From: Ulva prolifera
Lineage: Eukaryota > Chlorophyta > Ulvophyceae > Ulvales > Ulvaceae
NCBI GenBank assembly: GCA_023078555.1
Contig: CM041204.1
Coordinates: forward strand, 282,923 to 346,922
DNA length: 64,000 nucleotides
Direction of reading: 5' to 3'
Shown here: positions 32,440-44,500 of the stretch, in pieces
Layout of the letters: each line of letters begins with the position of its first letter
How positions within the stretch are numbered: position 1 is the stretch's first letter
Notes under the pieces: model-generated
What the model saw: the letters and a program-made list of their open reading frames with translations, nothing else
What the model was told of the DNA's origin: nothing
Databases searched by the model: none
Translations under genes and position numbers: made by a program

Positions 32440-35400
32440 GGCTCATTCAGATCGGGTGCGCGGTTCACATGTGTGCGCACACCGGTGACGGCTCCTCCAG
32501 CCTCCACAGCAATGCCTCTGTTTGTCTCCACTGCGAAGTCCTCGGCAGACAGGGTTGAGCCTGCGCCGGTGACGAGCACCGCGTGTTCTCGGAACTCAGC
32601 AGCATGCCGCGAGCGGGTCATGGTGGCCGTCGAGTTGCGCACAGTAGCAGTGGCACCGCCGCTCACCACGAGCATGCAGTCGTGCAGGGCCACACGCTCC
32701 AGCACAACGCGGCAGTAGCGGCTATGACAGAACAGCATCCCCCCTGCAACACACCAAGCAGCTCATGGGTATATACCACATATGCTCCAGTTAAGTGTCA
32801 TGAGCTTGCCGCTATCATGGCCATCGCATTCCGTGCGCATGCGACATCGTGCCTGCAGGGCGTCTTCAGGGAACTCATGCATACGCCAATACCATGATCT
32901 GGTGCGACAATCCATTGTTGTGGGGCCAATATTAATTAATGTGACTGGAATGTTCAAAGGCACGCCGGCAACGGACCACGGGAGGCGCGCCGGCACTGTG
33001 AGCATGCATGTGCCTTACCCTCGATTTCGACGTCGTTGAGCACGGTGCCGCTTGATCCCCCAAGAAAGAGAACCCCGTTCTGGTGCAGCTGCAGGGTGAC
33101 ATTGGAGACTGTCGCGCCGCCCTGTGCCAGAATCCCCGCCATGTGAACCCTCAAATTCCCAGCCTGCGCCCCGAGAGCCGAGGCCACTGTTTGCAATGCT
33201 ATACGGCCGAGACTGGTGTGGAGGTCGGAAGATAGCTTCTGCTTCCCAGCTCGTGGACCGTAGGGTGAAAGATTCGGGAAGGAGAAGATTCGGCCCGGGT
33301 GGCTCTTCGAGAGCCGGGACACGAGGTGCGCCAGCGTCTCGATGCCCGTGATGTCCTGTACATGCATGCACGTATGCGTTGTAGCTAGAGAATGCATGCA
33401 CGTAGACATGCGCAGCAGGATCTCATCTGAGTCAGCGTTCATTCACGCACAGCGTGTCCTCATGCGTGTCCTCATGCGCATGTGCTGCGATCACACACAT
33501 GCGTCAGCGCCTTATGCATGGAGGGGGGGGACGTCCGTTGGGATGCAGAATCGTAGGCGGTGTCACACCGCCAGGACAAACATGTCATCGCCCAGGGTAA
33601 AGATTGCCACCCGGCAGGGCGCAGAGGAAGGCACCTGGCGCCGTCACTGACAGTGGACACAGTCAGTTATGATGCTGATCTTTATATGAGAGAGTGAACG
33701 GAAGAAGACAAACACCAAAACCAGATCTGTATACGTACGAACGCGCCATACGTACTCCGCAGCGTACGCCTGTCTGGCCCCTGGGCGCCGCAGCCTACCA
33801 TCACGATGTCCGCAATTCACTGGCAGGCGAAAACAGTGGCAGTGTCTCAAAGCTGCAGGCGTAGAACCTATCGACGTGGAACCACCTGACCCTTTCATCA
33901 AATCTTTTAATCTACTACCTAGTAGGTATACGTATTGTGGTCCTGTGAGTGCCACACACTGCAGCTGCAGGGAGATGCCCTGTTGAATCATACCTCCAGT
34001 TGATCACCAGGCCAATTCGTAGCTCCTGGAGCACGCAGCAGCGATGGGGATGATGCAGAGGCGGTTGCCGCCCCGCCCGGAGCGTACGCGGGCCTCGGCA
34101 GGGGCCGCAGCGCGTCCAGGTCAGCATGGCCGCATGCAGGGGCGGAAAGCCGTGAGGGTGCCGGCAATGAGGCCTGCCGGGCCCAAGCGGGCACGTCGGC
34201 CAAAGTTTCAGGCGCGGGGACAGGAGAGGGGAGGAACCGCAGCGAGCTGTCGGTCGTGGCACTGCGCTGCATCGGCACCGCCGTGGCTGCAAGCATGGGC
34301 ACATAGTTGACACATCAGCTTTAAATGTGAGCCTCACGCAAGCACCTGGACTTCATCCTGGCCGGCGGCCGGCATGCAGTTCCGGGTGGCCAGTGGCCTG
34401 CCGGACGCAGCTGTGAAACTGTCGCGAAGGGACCGCCCCTATCCCTGCCCCCCCCACCAGCTACAGCCAAAAGCTGGCATTTGCTGTCACTTCTAAATCA
34501 TGCATCCCGGGCCCGAGCTTGCGGTCAGCGTGTACCCATACTGCCATGTCATGGCCGCAGAGCCAAGGGAACATGTTCACTGCAAGCACATACCGAAGGA
34601 ATGTACAGCACTGACCATAGAGCAGCACAAGCTATAGCACAGCCACGCCAGATCGCCCTTTGCAACAACTTGCAAATGGTATATTCTGCACAGCCTGTGC
34701 AGAAGGCAGAGTGCGGCTGTCTGTCATGGTCATGAGCCAATGGAACAATCCATATTCCATGTACTTGAATGTGATGTGACATGTAGCACTGACAATACAA
34801 GGGAGAGAATCGATGCGGCGGTGCAGGCCTAGGTTGAAGTTGCCAGGCGCACCATGTGAGCCATTGACTTGCATCCAGTCTCCGATGAGCGTCGCTCCCT
34901 CTTCCACGGCGATCCCCGCCGCGGCCAAGATGTGGGTGTTTAACATGTGCAGGTTGGAAGCCACCCCTGTGACCACCACCGCGTGGCCATTGAGCATGGA
35001 CGTCTCCGAGTGGCACGCCTTTGTGGCGTGCAGCTCGACCGTGGCGCCGCCACGAACGATGAGCTTGCAGTGGTCCAGAGTCACACCATACAAAGCGAGG
35101 CGGCAGTTGGGCCCCCCGCAGATGATGTACCCTCCTGCAAAATAATCCAGGTTCATGTTGACTGTTTACTCCAGGTCCGAGGCCTGGGCTATAAAATGGA
35201 CTAACTCGAATGATGCGCCGCGAGCTGAAGCAGGTTGAAAACGCCGTGTTGGGGACGACACCATAGTACGTCTACTAAGCTAGAAACACAATGACGAAAG
35301 GCAGCATGTACATACACATCTACATGGCCGAATCATTTGAATCACACCGATCGGAGCACAATCGCAGTCCATGCAGTACAGCTAGGGCCTACTGCTACCA

Positions 35401-35820
35401 GTAGCCTGAGAGGGGGCCGCTCGTGCCTTGAATGACACAGTTCCTGAACACCGTGTCGCTTGTCCCATCAAGTATGATGACCCCAGCATGGCTGAGCTGC
35501 AGGCACGCGTTGTCCACCGTCGCGCCACCCCTGTCCAGCACCACCCCCATTCGCAGCCCTGGAGCGTCGCATTCATGTACACTGGGCACGGTCTTCAGGC
35601 CAGAATACTTGCTCTTTGCGGGGGGCTGCCCAGGCAGCAGGGGCTGCCTAGGCAGCAGGTGCGAGACGTCGCGGCCCTTGACGGCCGCCACCGACGCGTC
35701 CGTGCGCTCGAGGGGTAGCGGCTGCTGGAAATGTCTGAAGCCCCACGAGAATACATGGCCGGGGTTGCTTGCTTCAAGGCGACTGAACAGCTGCCCAACG
35801 GTGTGAATGTTGCTGATGTC
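32440..35820 (-). CDS. Unit C, beta-helix portion (possibly impaired)
   Basis: Exons: 35820-about 35427 (DISNIHTVGQLFSRLEASNP), 35134-34853 (GGYIICGGPNCRLALYGVTL), 33355-33019 (DITGIETLAHLVSRLSKSHP, ends GAGG|GTAAGG) and 32743-about 32440 (GGMLFCHSRYCRVVLERVAL). It is the most diverged unit. Both first-of-pair exons start D-I-x-x-I here, making the two-module repeat clearer. The first exon has lost the usual GT donor: A and B have AGG|GTGCG, C has CAAG|GCACG, which could work only as a rare GC donor. The last exon meets TGA shortly after APDLNEP. An intron at 33356-34852 holds a TIR-family end at 33685-33722 and a weak ankyrin-like open frame. Confidence 0.65.
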
Positions 35821-36213
35821 CTGCACAGCTTCAGGCTGCTCATGAGAACTGTTGTCTCTGCGGCATGCCAAATCATCTCCACTCGACGATAGGGCACGAT
35901 ATTATATTTACGGGACAAAGCCAAGGCTACAGGGACGCAGTCAGTCAGGTCATGCATACACGGGTGGGCAGGAGCACTACTGAAAATCAGGCACATCGAT
36001 ATCCCTGCTCAGGCAAACTTGCTCTCGAGGCATCACATATCCAGATGTGCAAGCTACGGCTGGCCACCGCACATACAAAACGTAACCACCAGCACGTGTG
36101 GTAGTCTGCGCGGCGCTCCTAGATGTAGACCGGCGCCATGTGCCTGAAATGTGCACAGTCCGATGTGATCCGGTGGAATCGTGATGGCACGCGGTGGTGC
36201 CAGTGCGGCATAC

Positions 36214-39200
36214 CTCTTGAACTTCTGCCTTTGCAATTGGCCGCGCTCCACACACTGTGTCTGATGATTGCTCTCGCGTGGACGCGTCCAAGTCACGGGT
36301 AACAAGCGCACCTGCACCACCCAACTGTGCAGGTTCATGCCCCCCGGCACTCACATCAGAGGCAGCTGGTCAGAGGCACTAGTTGACATTTGTTTGACTG
36401 CAGGCTGCTGTGACTCGTGAGGTTGAGCACCACTCGTAGCTGCAGCAGGCTTTGACATTATGCTTGCCTGCTCTGTTACCGGTGTAGAGACAACCGCCAG
36501 CGGCTCCTCATGATCAGGAGTAGCCTCAAGGACCCCTGCAGCACCAGTGCTTGCAAGCCCGCGTAGGGGCGGCCGTGGCCTCATGCCGACGGAGATGTGT
36601 CGATCGCCAAAGGCGATGAATTGAGTGGAGCAGCCTTCAGCGAGGAGAGCGACCTGGATGGCCATCAGCTGCTGCTGCACGGACGCCAGGGGCGGCCTGT
36701 CGGCAGCCTCGATGGCTGTCATGGATGTGATGAGCTGCTTCAGGGCAGGAGGCTCCACGTAAGCAGGCACTGGCATCGGAATCCCTGCAGCAGCAGACCT
36801 ACTTCAGCAGTGCTAGCATTCAACTCATAAGTTGCGGTACGCAAAGAAATACTTGGCAAGCAAGAGATCTCCAAAATGCACATGGGGACTGCAGATTACA
36901 GAACGACAGCATACTGTTGCCGCTGCATGTGGGGCCATGTTCTAGAGGAAAGCCGCAAAATAGTGGGTTTGGTCAACATGCAAGCTACTGTAAGCCTGCG
37001 GAGTTGAACGTTGTACGTAGCAAAGTTAAGGCTGCGCACACCTGAAAAGAGCTTGGCAAAGATGGCCTCGAAGGTGTCTCCACCGTATGGGTGCGCCCCG
37101 GTCGCGGCGTAGAGCAGCGTCGCGCCCATGCTGTACACGCCGCTGCGCCGCTGAGCGTTGCCCAGCAGCTGCTCCTTCGACGCGTACCCCGGCGTCCCCT
37201 TAGCCACACCCTTCACCATCGTCTGCATCGCTGTTGTGATGGACGAGCGCACGCACGTCGGCAGCCGCTTTGCCAGCCCGAAATCCGCCAGCCGCACGCT
37301 GTGCTGCGCCGCGTCGCCGTCCCCACCATCGCCCTTCGAGGCCTTGCTGGAGGGCGCCAGGAGGATGTTGCCGGGTGTGACGTCGAGGTGGAGGCACCGC
37401 GCGCTGCGGTGCACGGCGTCCAGCGCGGAGCACAGCATGAGGCCCAGCGTGACGAGGTCCAGCGGCGGCAGGCCGGGCAGCTTGCACTGCTGCTTCGCAC
37501 GTGGCACAAGCTCCGCCAGGCTCCCTTCGCACAGCTCCATCAGCAGCCTGCGGTTGCAGCAGGTAGCCCAGTAAAGAAGTGGATCGGCAATTGGACAGCC
37601 ATAGACGCTAGCACACGTTGTAGGAGCACTCGGTAGGCTACGTATACTGGCGAGTCGACGCCCGGCGGCACAGGTGATGCTGATCTCAAGACGTCTCAGT
37701 CATCTCATCTCGGGGCATGTAACAATGCTAGCAGAAGCGTGCACAGCTGTATTACAGCCAGCAATCGCACCAGAGCTCGGTGTCAGTCCAGCAGTAGCCA
37801 TGCAGTTTGCACACGTGCGGGCTCGCAACTCCCGCGATGTACGACGTTGACACCACCTGCTTCACAGCTGCCATCTCCTTCGCGCCCGCACCGGCCGGCA
37901 GCGGCACCTGCTTCACCGCGATTTGTTGCCCTCCTAGCCACCCCTCCTGCACTGTACCTTCCCCCCCGGCCCCCAGCTGTTTCCCCAGCATCACGTCGGA
38001 ACTCCGCACCAGGCGCGGCGCATAGCCGTGGCTCTCCGCCGACACAACCTTCGAGACAGTTTCATTCTCTTCCAACAGCGCGTCCTCCGCCAGAGGCGCG
38101 TGGCACAGGGTGCACTGCCGATCCCGCACGAGTTGTTGCGCTCCGGTGTGCGAGACGGCGAAGCTGCAGCACGGCAGCGTGACGGGGCGGAGGGGGCCCT
38201 CCGGCATGAGGGGCACTCCCAACACGAGGCAGGCGGTGACGGCCAGGCGGCCCTTGTTGATAGCCTCCTTCAGGGCTGCCGCCAACGTCTCATTGCTGGC
38301 CGCGGCTGCGCTGCCGTCTGCCTCAGCCAGCTCGTCCAGCGCCTGCACGCATGGGGACCATGCATCGGGCAACGTCTGGTTGCTTTCACATGCAGTGATT
38401 CGGAGCATGCCCCAGCGCACGCAATCTTGGCACAGCACGGCCAAGCATGTACGCAAGCCTGATCCTTTATGCATGGCAGGGTGCATAGCATAGCTGATCT
38501 GACCACACGCTTGTCGATAAGTGAGAGCCTTGATGTGTCCTGTGAAACCACGCTAGCCGTCGGGGCACTGCCGAGATGTTGAGGAGACTGCAAATCTAGA
38601 CATCGCAGCACAGCACATCATCCTATGTATCGCTGGCCAAGCCAATGGGCCCCACCTGCGTGCACATGCTGTCATATGGGTCACACATATGTTGTCCCGG
38701 TGTTCTGTAGTTGTCGGTATCAAAGGATGATCCCAAAAGACTCAGTTCGATAGATCCTTGTGGACTGGACACATCATGATGAACAAAGGCATGTGGCTGG
38801 GTGCTGACCTCGAGGATGCGCCCAGACTGCATTCTGGCGGCGGCGCCGGTGGGCATGCCGCAGAAGCGCTCCAGGCAGCCCTTGATCTGATCGATGTCCG
38901 CACTCATCTCGCGCTGCATCGCTAGCATCTGCCGCGAGAAGGAGTCGACTGTGAGCTGCAGCATGTCCACCGCGTCCATCAGCTGCTCCAGCCCTTCCCC
39001 CAGCCGCAGCTGCAGCGCAACGCACCCCTCCACCACCTTTTGCGTGCTCTCGGCATTCAACTGCAGCATGCTGTCATGCATGGTTCCCATGCACTGCTCA
39101 ATGTCGGCGACGGTCGCGGTCGTGGAGGCCATGGACTCGACGGTGGCTTGGAGGTGGCTGAGGTGCACAGCGGCATCGCAGGAAGAGTCCTCGAGGGAGA

Positions 39201-40142
39201 CGGCGCGGCTCTGGAGTTCGGCGACGGCGGTGGAGACGTTGGCGGCAGAGGCGACGGAGACAGTCAGCAGGGGGAGCAGCTGCTGCACGTTCTGCATGAT
39301 TGTGCGCATGCCCTCCGAGGGAGTCCTGCAGCAGCGGCTAAAGCAGTACAAACAAAAGTGACCTCCTATTGTTCATGACGCCAAGCGAGAACGTTGGCAT
39401 GGCACTGCAAAAGGGGCGGCTTTTGGCATTTGAATGCATGATGATCTGCAATCATCATGTGTTACAAGGACAAAGGCAGCAAGGCGGGCAGCACCGCGAA
39501 AGAAGCAAACAGGCGAAGCAAACACACAGACACCCACGCACGCGAAACCCACCACGCCCAAAAAGAAAAACCCATCACCAGCACAGCAAAAGACACAGAT
39601 CTGCAGACCGCAAAGCACACACCCACACACCCATGTGCACAAACCCAAACCTACACACGCACGCACAGACCCCACGGCCGACACACAACATAACAACCAC
39701 CAACACCACAACGCCCGCCGCCGAACGACGGGGCCAAACCCAACACACTGCTGCCTGATGATCTGCAGTCATGGTGTGGAAGCATATTAGGGAGATGAGT
39801 TGTTCCCCCTGTTCGGTGAACATGCAGCACTCTGCCTTTACTGTGGTCGCCTTCGCTATAACAGTACGACCTCCTGATGTGCAGGAATGTCACTGTTACA
39901 GGCACGGCCAGTGCACGATCAGCTTGCAACGTTCATACTTGACAATCGCAGCGGGCAGCAGGCAGCGCACCGTCTCGCTGCATATGTTCCACAGCGAGGC
40001 GGCGGCGCCGCGGCTGTCGTACTTCGACAGCTTGTCAGAGGCCACCCCCACCAGCGCTCCCAGCTCCCGCACCACCGGCTCCGCGTGCGGTGGCAAGTCC
40101 GCCTTGACACTCTCCAGAACCTTGGCAACGTTCTGCATGAAC
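36214..40142 (-). CDS. Unit C, coiled-coil/U-box-like/protein kinase portion
   Basis: Exons: 40142-about 39900, 39325-38809, 38342-37771, 37547-37042 and 36784-36214. Helical segment, U-box-like motif (LPCCSFAV instead of LPCCGFAV, CTLCHAPL), GAGGEGTV, IAVKQV, LLMELCEGSLAELV, HLDVTPGN, ADFGLAK and GTPGYASKEQ are kept. The Asp of RRSDVYSMG is Gly (codon GGC at 37139-37141), a conserved structural residue of kinase subdomain IX, so activity may be reduced. The second helical exon begins with a 10-bp difference from A and B (ACTCCCTCGG). The tail exon is shorter (about 190 residues) and ends EVQE|GTATGCC. The intron 39326-39899 contains a LINE tail. No upstream exon equivalent to 19.2/30.6 kb is seen before the palindrome array and transposon. 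Confidence 0.8.
39456..39755 (-). mobile_element. Truncated LINE 3' tail with target-site duplication
   Basis: The insert is flanked by TGATGATCTGCAATCAT (39439-39455) and TGATGATCTGCAGTCAT (39756-39772). Unit B has a single copy at the same intron position (about 28488), an empty site. The insert starts TGTTACAAGGACAAAGGCAG after a few bases, continues C/A-rich, and ends with GCCGAACGACGGGGCC. The LINE sense strand is minus. It inserted after units B and C separated. Confidence 0.8.
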
Positions 40143-40749
40143 CTGCAACCCAGCCACAGCGTCGGCGTTGGACTGAGTTCCCACTGGCTGGGTAAGATGT
40201 CAATGTTGAACATCACTAGGAGAATGGCGACACACTGAAACGGATCCGGGTGTCGTCCGCCAGATTCCGAAAGTCCGTTCACTCTCTGATACCTCTCCGA
40301 CGTCATCGGATGCGAGCAGTCGGATGGACCTTGGACTTTGGCACCGAACCATCCGCCGACCCAGGTATATTCCGCCGGACTGTGGACGTACCTTACCGCT
40401 GCAAGTGGCCTTCGCATGTCTGCGCCGGCTGCCATGATACGAGGTCACTTCGGGCCAAGCCCGCGCTGACAGTGGATCGAATGATACTATTGGTTACTTT
40501 ATTACTACATGCGGATCTGGAAACGACTGGATTGGACACGGTGCAGGTATATGTGGACCCATACTCATGGCAACTGACATCGACTTTGGGCAGGAGACGA
40601 AGCGGCAGGAAGCTGGAGGCAGGCTCACAACAGCGGTGACTTTTTGCATCGCCCAAGATAGCGTTGGTCCGTATGTCAGGCTCGGCAGCAGTCCTTGTAG
40701 TGTTGGTCGTCGCCCTGTGAAAGGTGGCCGGGAAAGCGTGCCCATAGGT
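40143..40749. other. Spacer before the palindrome array
   Basis: Upstream of unit C no match to the sequence preceding units A and B is visible, so similarity ends soon after the first helical exon. No gene is seen; open frames here are not supported by splice sites or domains. Confidence 0.4.
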
Positions 40750-41318
40750 TCCTGGACACGAATGCATGCGGTGGTCCAGAGTGGCCATTCGGCGAATGGC
40801 CACTCTGGCGGAGTTACGTCATCATGCTCCAGGTAAGGCGTGCGCCCGTCCTCCTGGACACGAATGCATGCGGTGGTCCAGAGTGGCCATTCGGCGAATG
40901 GCCACTCTGGCGGAGTTACGTCATCATGCTCCAGGTAAGGCGTACGCCCGTCCTCCTGGACACGAATGCATGCGGTGGTCCAGAGTGGCCATTCGGCGAA
41001 TGGCCACTCTGGCGGAGTTACGTCATCATGCTCCAGGTAAGGCGTGCGCCCGTCCTCCTGGACACGAATGCATGCGGTGGTCCAGAGTGGCCATTCGGCG
41101 AATGGCCACTCTGGCGGAGTTACGTCATCATGCTCCAGGTAAGGCGTGCGCCCGTCCTCCTGGACACGAATGCATGCGGTGGTACAGAGTGGCCATTCGG
41201 CGAATGGCCACTCTGGCGGAGTTACGTCATCATGCTCCAGGTAAGGCGTGCGCCCGTCCTCCTGGACACGAATGCATGCGGTGGTACAGAGTGGCCATTC
41301 GGCGAATGACCGCTCCAG
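40750..41318. repeat. Tandem array, 102-bp unit with perfect palindrome
   Basis: Units start at 40761, 40863, 40965, 41067, 41169 and 41271 (period exactly 102 bp, nearly identical). Each contains a 33-bp perfect inverted repeat, first at 40776-40808, with core GCCATTCG-G-CGAATGGC. The last unit breaks off at CGAATGACCGCTCCAGCGCG. The period is divisible by three and stop-free in several frames, so long open frames on both strands are by-products. The array sits between unit C and the transposon-like region. Confidence 0.9.
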
Positions 41319-41569
41319 CGCGGTTGATCTCACCCTGCCCTACCCGAGTGATCAGGCGCCTTTGCATTCGGGGCCCCCAACTTGGGTCGTGCTTCATGAA
41401 AGGGACAAACGGTGGATATAGTGTATGATACGGCTAACTTCCAGCGTTTGGAGTTCACCTGGCGTTTAAGTGCACCGCGTCCCTGCTGGCGTCGTATTCC
41501 TTCGCCTAGCTGCGCTGCTCGTGACCAGTTTCCGCTTCCGGCAGTGACCAAAATATTTATTTGCATACA

Positions 41570-44500
41570 ATGGATCCGCGCCATGCTGCAGCAGTTGCAG
41601 GACTGTCAAGTACCCAGAATGGGCCTACTTCCGCTCGCAGCGGAGACTTACTCGTTGGTCGCATGCGTACTCAGAGAATCCCTGTAGTGGGTACTTTAAT
41701 TTCAAGGGACGGGCGTTTTACGGATCGTGCCCGCGTCGGCCGCAACGACGGTCCACTGTCCGGTCCTGGGGTGTCGGTGTGGTGGTCCCTGGGGGTGGTT
41801 CTGCGAGACGACGTGGTGGAGAGTCGGACGAGGGAGCTGGGTACGGCCAAGGAAGTGATTGTCACTACCTGTCTCGCGCTCTCCTCCTGGCTGCACGAGC
41901 AGGCAATGCTCGTGTCCTCGTGGGAGGGCACAGGGAAGACCCCACATGGCTGCCTTGTGCCCCGGCGGTGGAAGCCCCTGTTGGGAAAGAAAGAGGTGTG
42001 TGTGCCCGGTGTGCTGGTGGATCAGCTGAGCGCGATCTGCATTTACTGCCAGTCCACTGACACGGGGCCCAGCTAACCTGTGGAGTGGGGCCAGGACTCA
42101 GTGCCGCCATTTGTGCAGGTTGAGATCACCGGCCACGTATGTGAGTCTGGCCTCCCTAAGACCAGAATCACAGCGGAGAGAGATCCGGAACTTCGCCAGC
42201 GGTTCGATCTTCCTCAGATCAACGTGGGGGAAAAGCGCAAAGGCCCGGACCCCCCGCCTCCAGACGGTGTGCTCTCTGCACGCATGTTGTTATGTAACGC
42301 AGTCACGTATGCTGTCCCCACATCGTGCGCGGCATGGCCTCCGCATTCGTGCACAAGTGACATGGGTGTTCTCGGTGCAGTGTTTCATTGCTCCACCCCA
42401 CGACACGTCGTGTGGGCCTGGGCTTCCTTCATGTCTGGGCTGTCCCCTCATCGCACCAAGTTGTGGACAGCCGGAAAGGCTTCTCCCGCGGTGGAGGGTC
42501 ACGGGTCCTCCAGGAGCAGGGAGAGACCCACATCCAACCTCCCAGAGGACCTGAACCCGCTGGTGGCGTGGGTGCTGTATGAACACGCACACTGCGCCCA
42601 GCTCGAGAGCATGGATGAAGATGAGCTCGAGCCGTGTCAGTCGATAGCACGGCACATTGGGGACCGGTGCCCCAGGATGTTGGCGAACACAAACGGGGTC
42701 CCTGCACAGCCGGTTTTCCAGCTGACCTCGGGCGCGCCGGTGTTAGTCGACATGCACACCTCGCACTCGGACCTCATCAAAGCTTTCGTGCGCTCCGGTG
42801 ACTTAACATGACTCCGGCATGGACAGGGGGACTGCCTGTTGGTCTGTGTGCTGTCCTGTTCTACCCGGCATTTGTGCCTTATCGCATGCATGATCGTGGC
42901 CATGGTGCCCCGGGCCCTGTTTCTGTTGATCCCTCAAGACTGGCCTGTCACCGGCCTGGGCTCGAGCTCTGTAGTCAGGTCTCTTTGCGTGCAGGATGTC
43001 AAGATCCTCGGTGAGTTTGTCGCCGCGCTCGACAACTTAGGACCCTGGGTAGTGGCTTATGCGGCGGAGCACCCTCTGTTTGATTGTGCAGAGGTGCGAG
43101 GTGCCACTGACCTGTACATGCCATCGAGAGCTGCGTGTCTGTGCAGAGCTGTATATGCTTGCTGTTGCCCGTCCCCAATTGTTGAGTATACCTGGATCTC
43201 GCCGTGCAGGGTGACCGAGTAGCCCGAGCTCTCCGTCCGGCGTGGAGTTCTGTCCAGGCATTCAATTCCCACATCATGTGGGCATGTGAAGGGCTGCAGC
43301 TGACCTCTACGGAACTGGCGTCCTTCGCCACGAATGGGGTCCACCTGTTCATGCATGCTTATCGGCGCCTCGTCGCCGCGGCTGTGACAGGGGACCCGGG
43401 GGCGCCTGTCCTGGAGAGGCGGCGTGTGCAGGACATTCCAGTCTTGGAGCCCAGCCTCCTGGATCCCGCCTTTGCCGCCATCCTGGTGTGCACGGTGAAT
43501 ACCAGCAGTGCGCTACCAACCTTTTCGTCTCCATTGTTCAGGATTCAGTTGTTACCTGCTGTAGCCCCCGAGGTGGGGCAAGACTCAGCTTTGCAGACAG
43601 TGCTCTCGTCTGAACCACGCGGTGCATCCAGGTTTGGTGAAATCGGGGTATGGTCAGCCCGTCAAGAGGCTGGCCGACGACCTGATCCCCTTGTGCCCGC
43701 CCCACACGCTGTGGCACTGGGCGCTCAGGAGCTGGCGGTACCTTAGCGTGGTGCAGAAAGACATCGCGGGGAGCAGTTCCGGGAAATCAGCATCCCCGTC
43801 GGTTGTCCGCCTTAGGCCAGGATCATTCCCCGGGATCAAGGACTGGGATTATGCCGGCGCTGAAGAGCTTGCCAAGCTGTCCTTGGCCAAGGGGATGCAG
43901 AGCTCAAAGTGTTACATGTGCGAACCCCCGGTGATGGTCCCTACAGTGACCAGGAGTGTCTCTTGCAGAACATGCTCCCTGCATGTTCAGTCGTATGCGT
44001 CTGAGTTCTGGCCATCAGATCCTCCTGTTCTTTCACCAACGGGAGCATGTGTTGCTGTTAGTTGATCCAGAGTTGACATGCACGGGCCCTGGGACTACCA
44101 GCGTGTTCTGTTTGTTGTTGGCGACTCTGGTTAATTTTACAGGGCGGAGCTCAATAACATTCCCGAAGGTATCCTCGCCACCCTGCCCGAGGACTTGCGG
44201 CAGCCGCCTGTCGTACCACCCCAGCCTACCCCTGGGGCAGGGGGTGCCGGTGACACCCCTGCCTCTGGCCAGCGCAACCGTCGACGAACCGGGAAGCACG
44301 AGGTAGCTAAAGCACGTACCAAGTCGCTATTGCTGCGTAAGATGGGCCTGCCACCAGCCAAGAAGGGGGACACAGCCGCTGGCGGCACCGACACCGGCGG
44401 CAGCGACACTCAGGAATCCGGTGGGGACAGGGGCACCACCCGCCCTGCGTCCAAGGTGGCCACATGGCCAGAGGTGCTCGGCCCGGGTGCCGCTGCGGGG

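Noticed and set aside
33915..34337. Ankyrin-like open frame on minus strand (PPLHAAML)
   Set aside because: Only one weak motif, in the intron between beta-helix modules of unit C; no second repeat in register and no splice support.
40750..41318. CRISPR-like regular repeats
   Set aside because: The whole unit, including any would-be spacer, is identical between copies, and the DNA is eukaryotic.
40494..41428. Long open frames on both strands over the 102-bp array (repeats of WPFAEWPL / VAIRRMATLA)
   Set aside because: They are forced by a tandem period divisible by three around a palindrome. No splice sites, domain or start context supports a protein.
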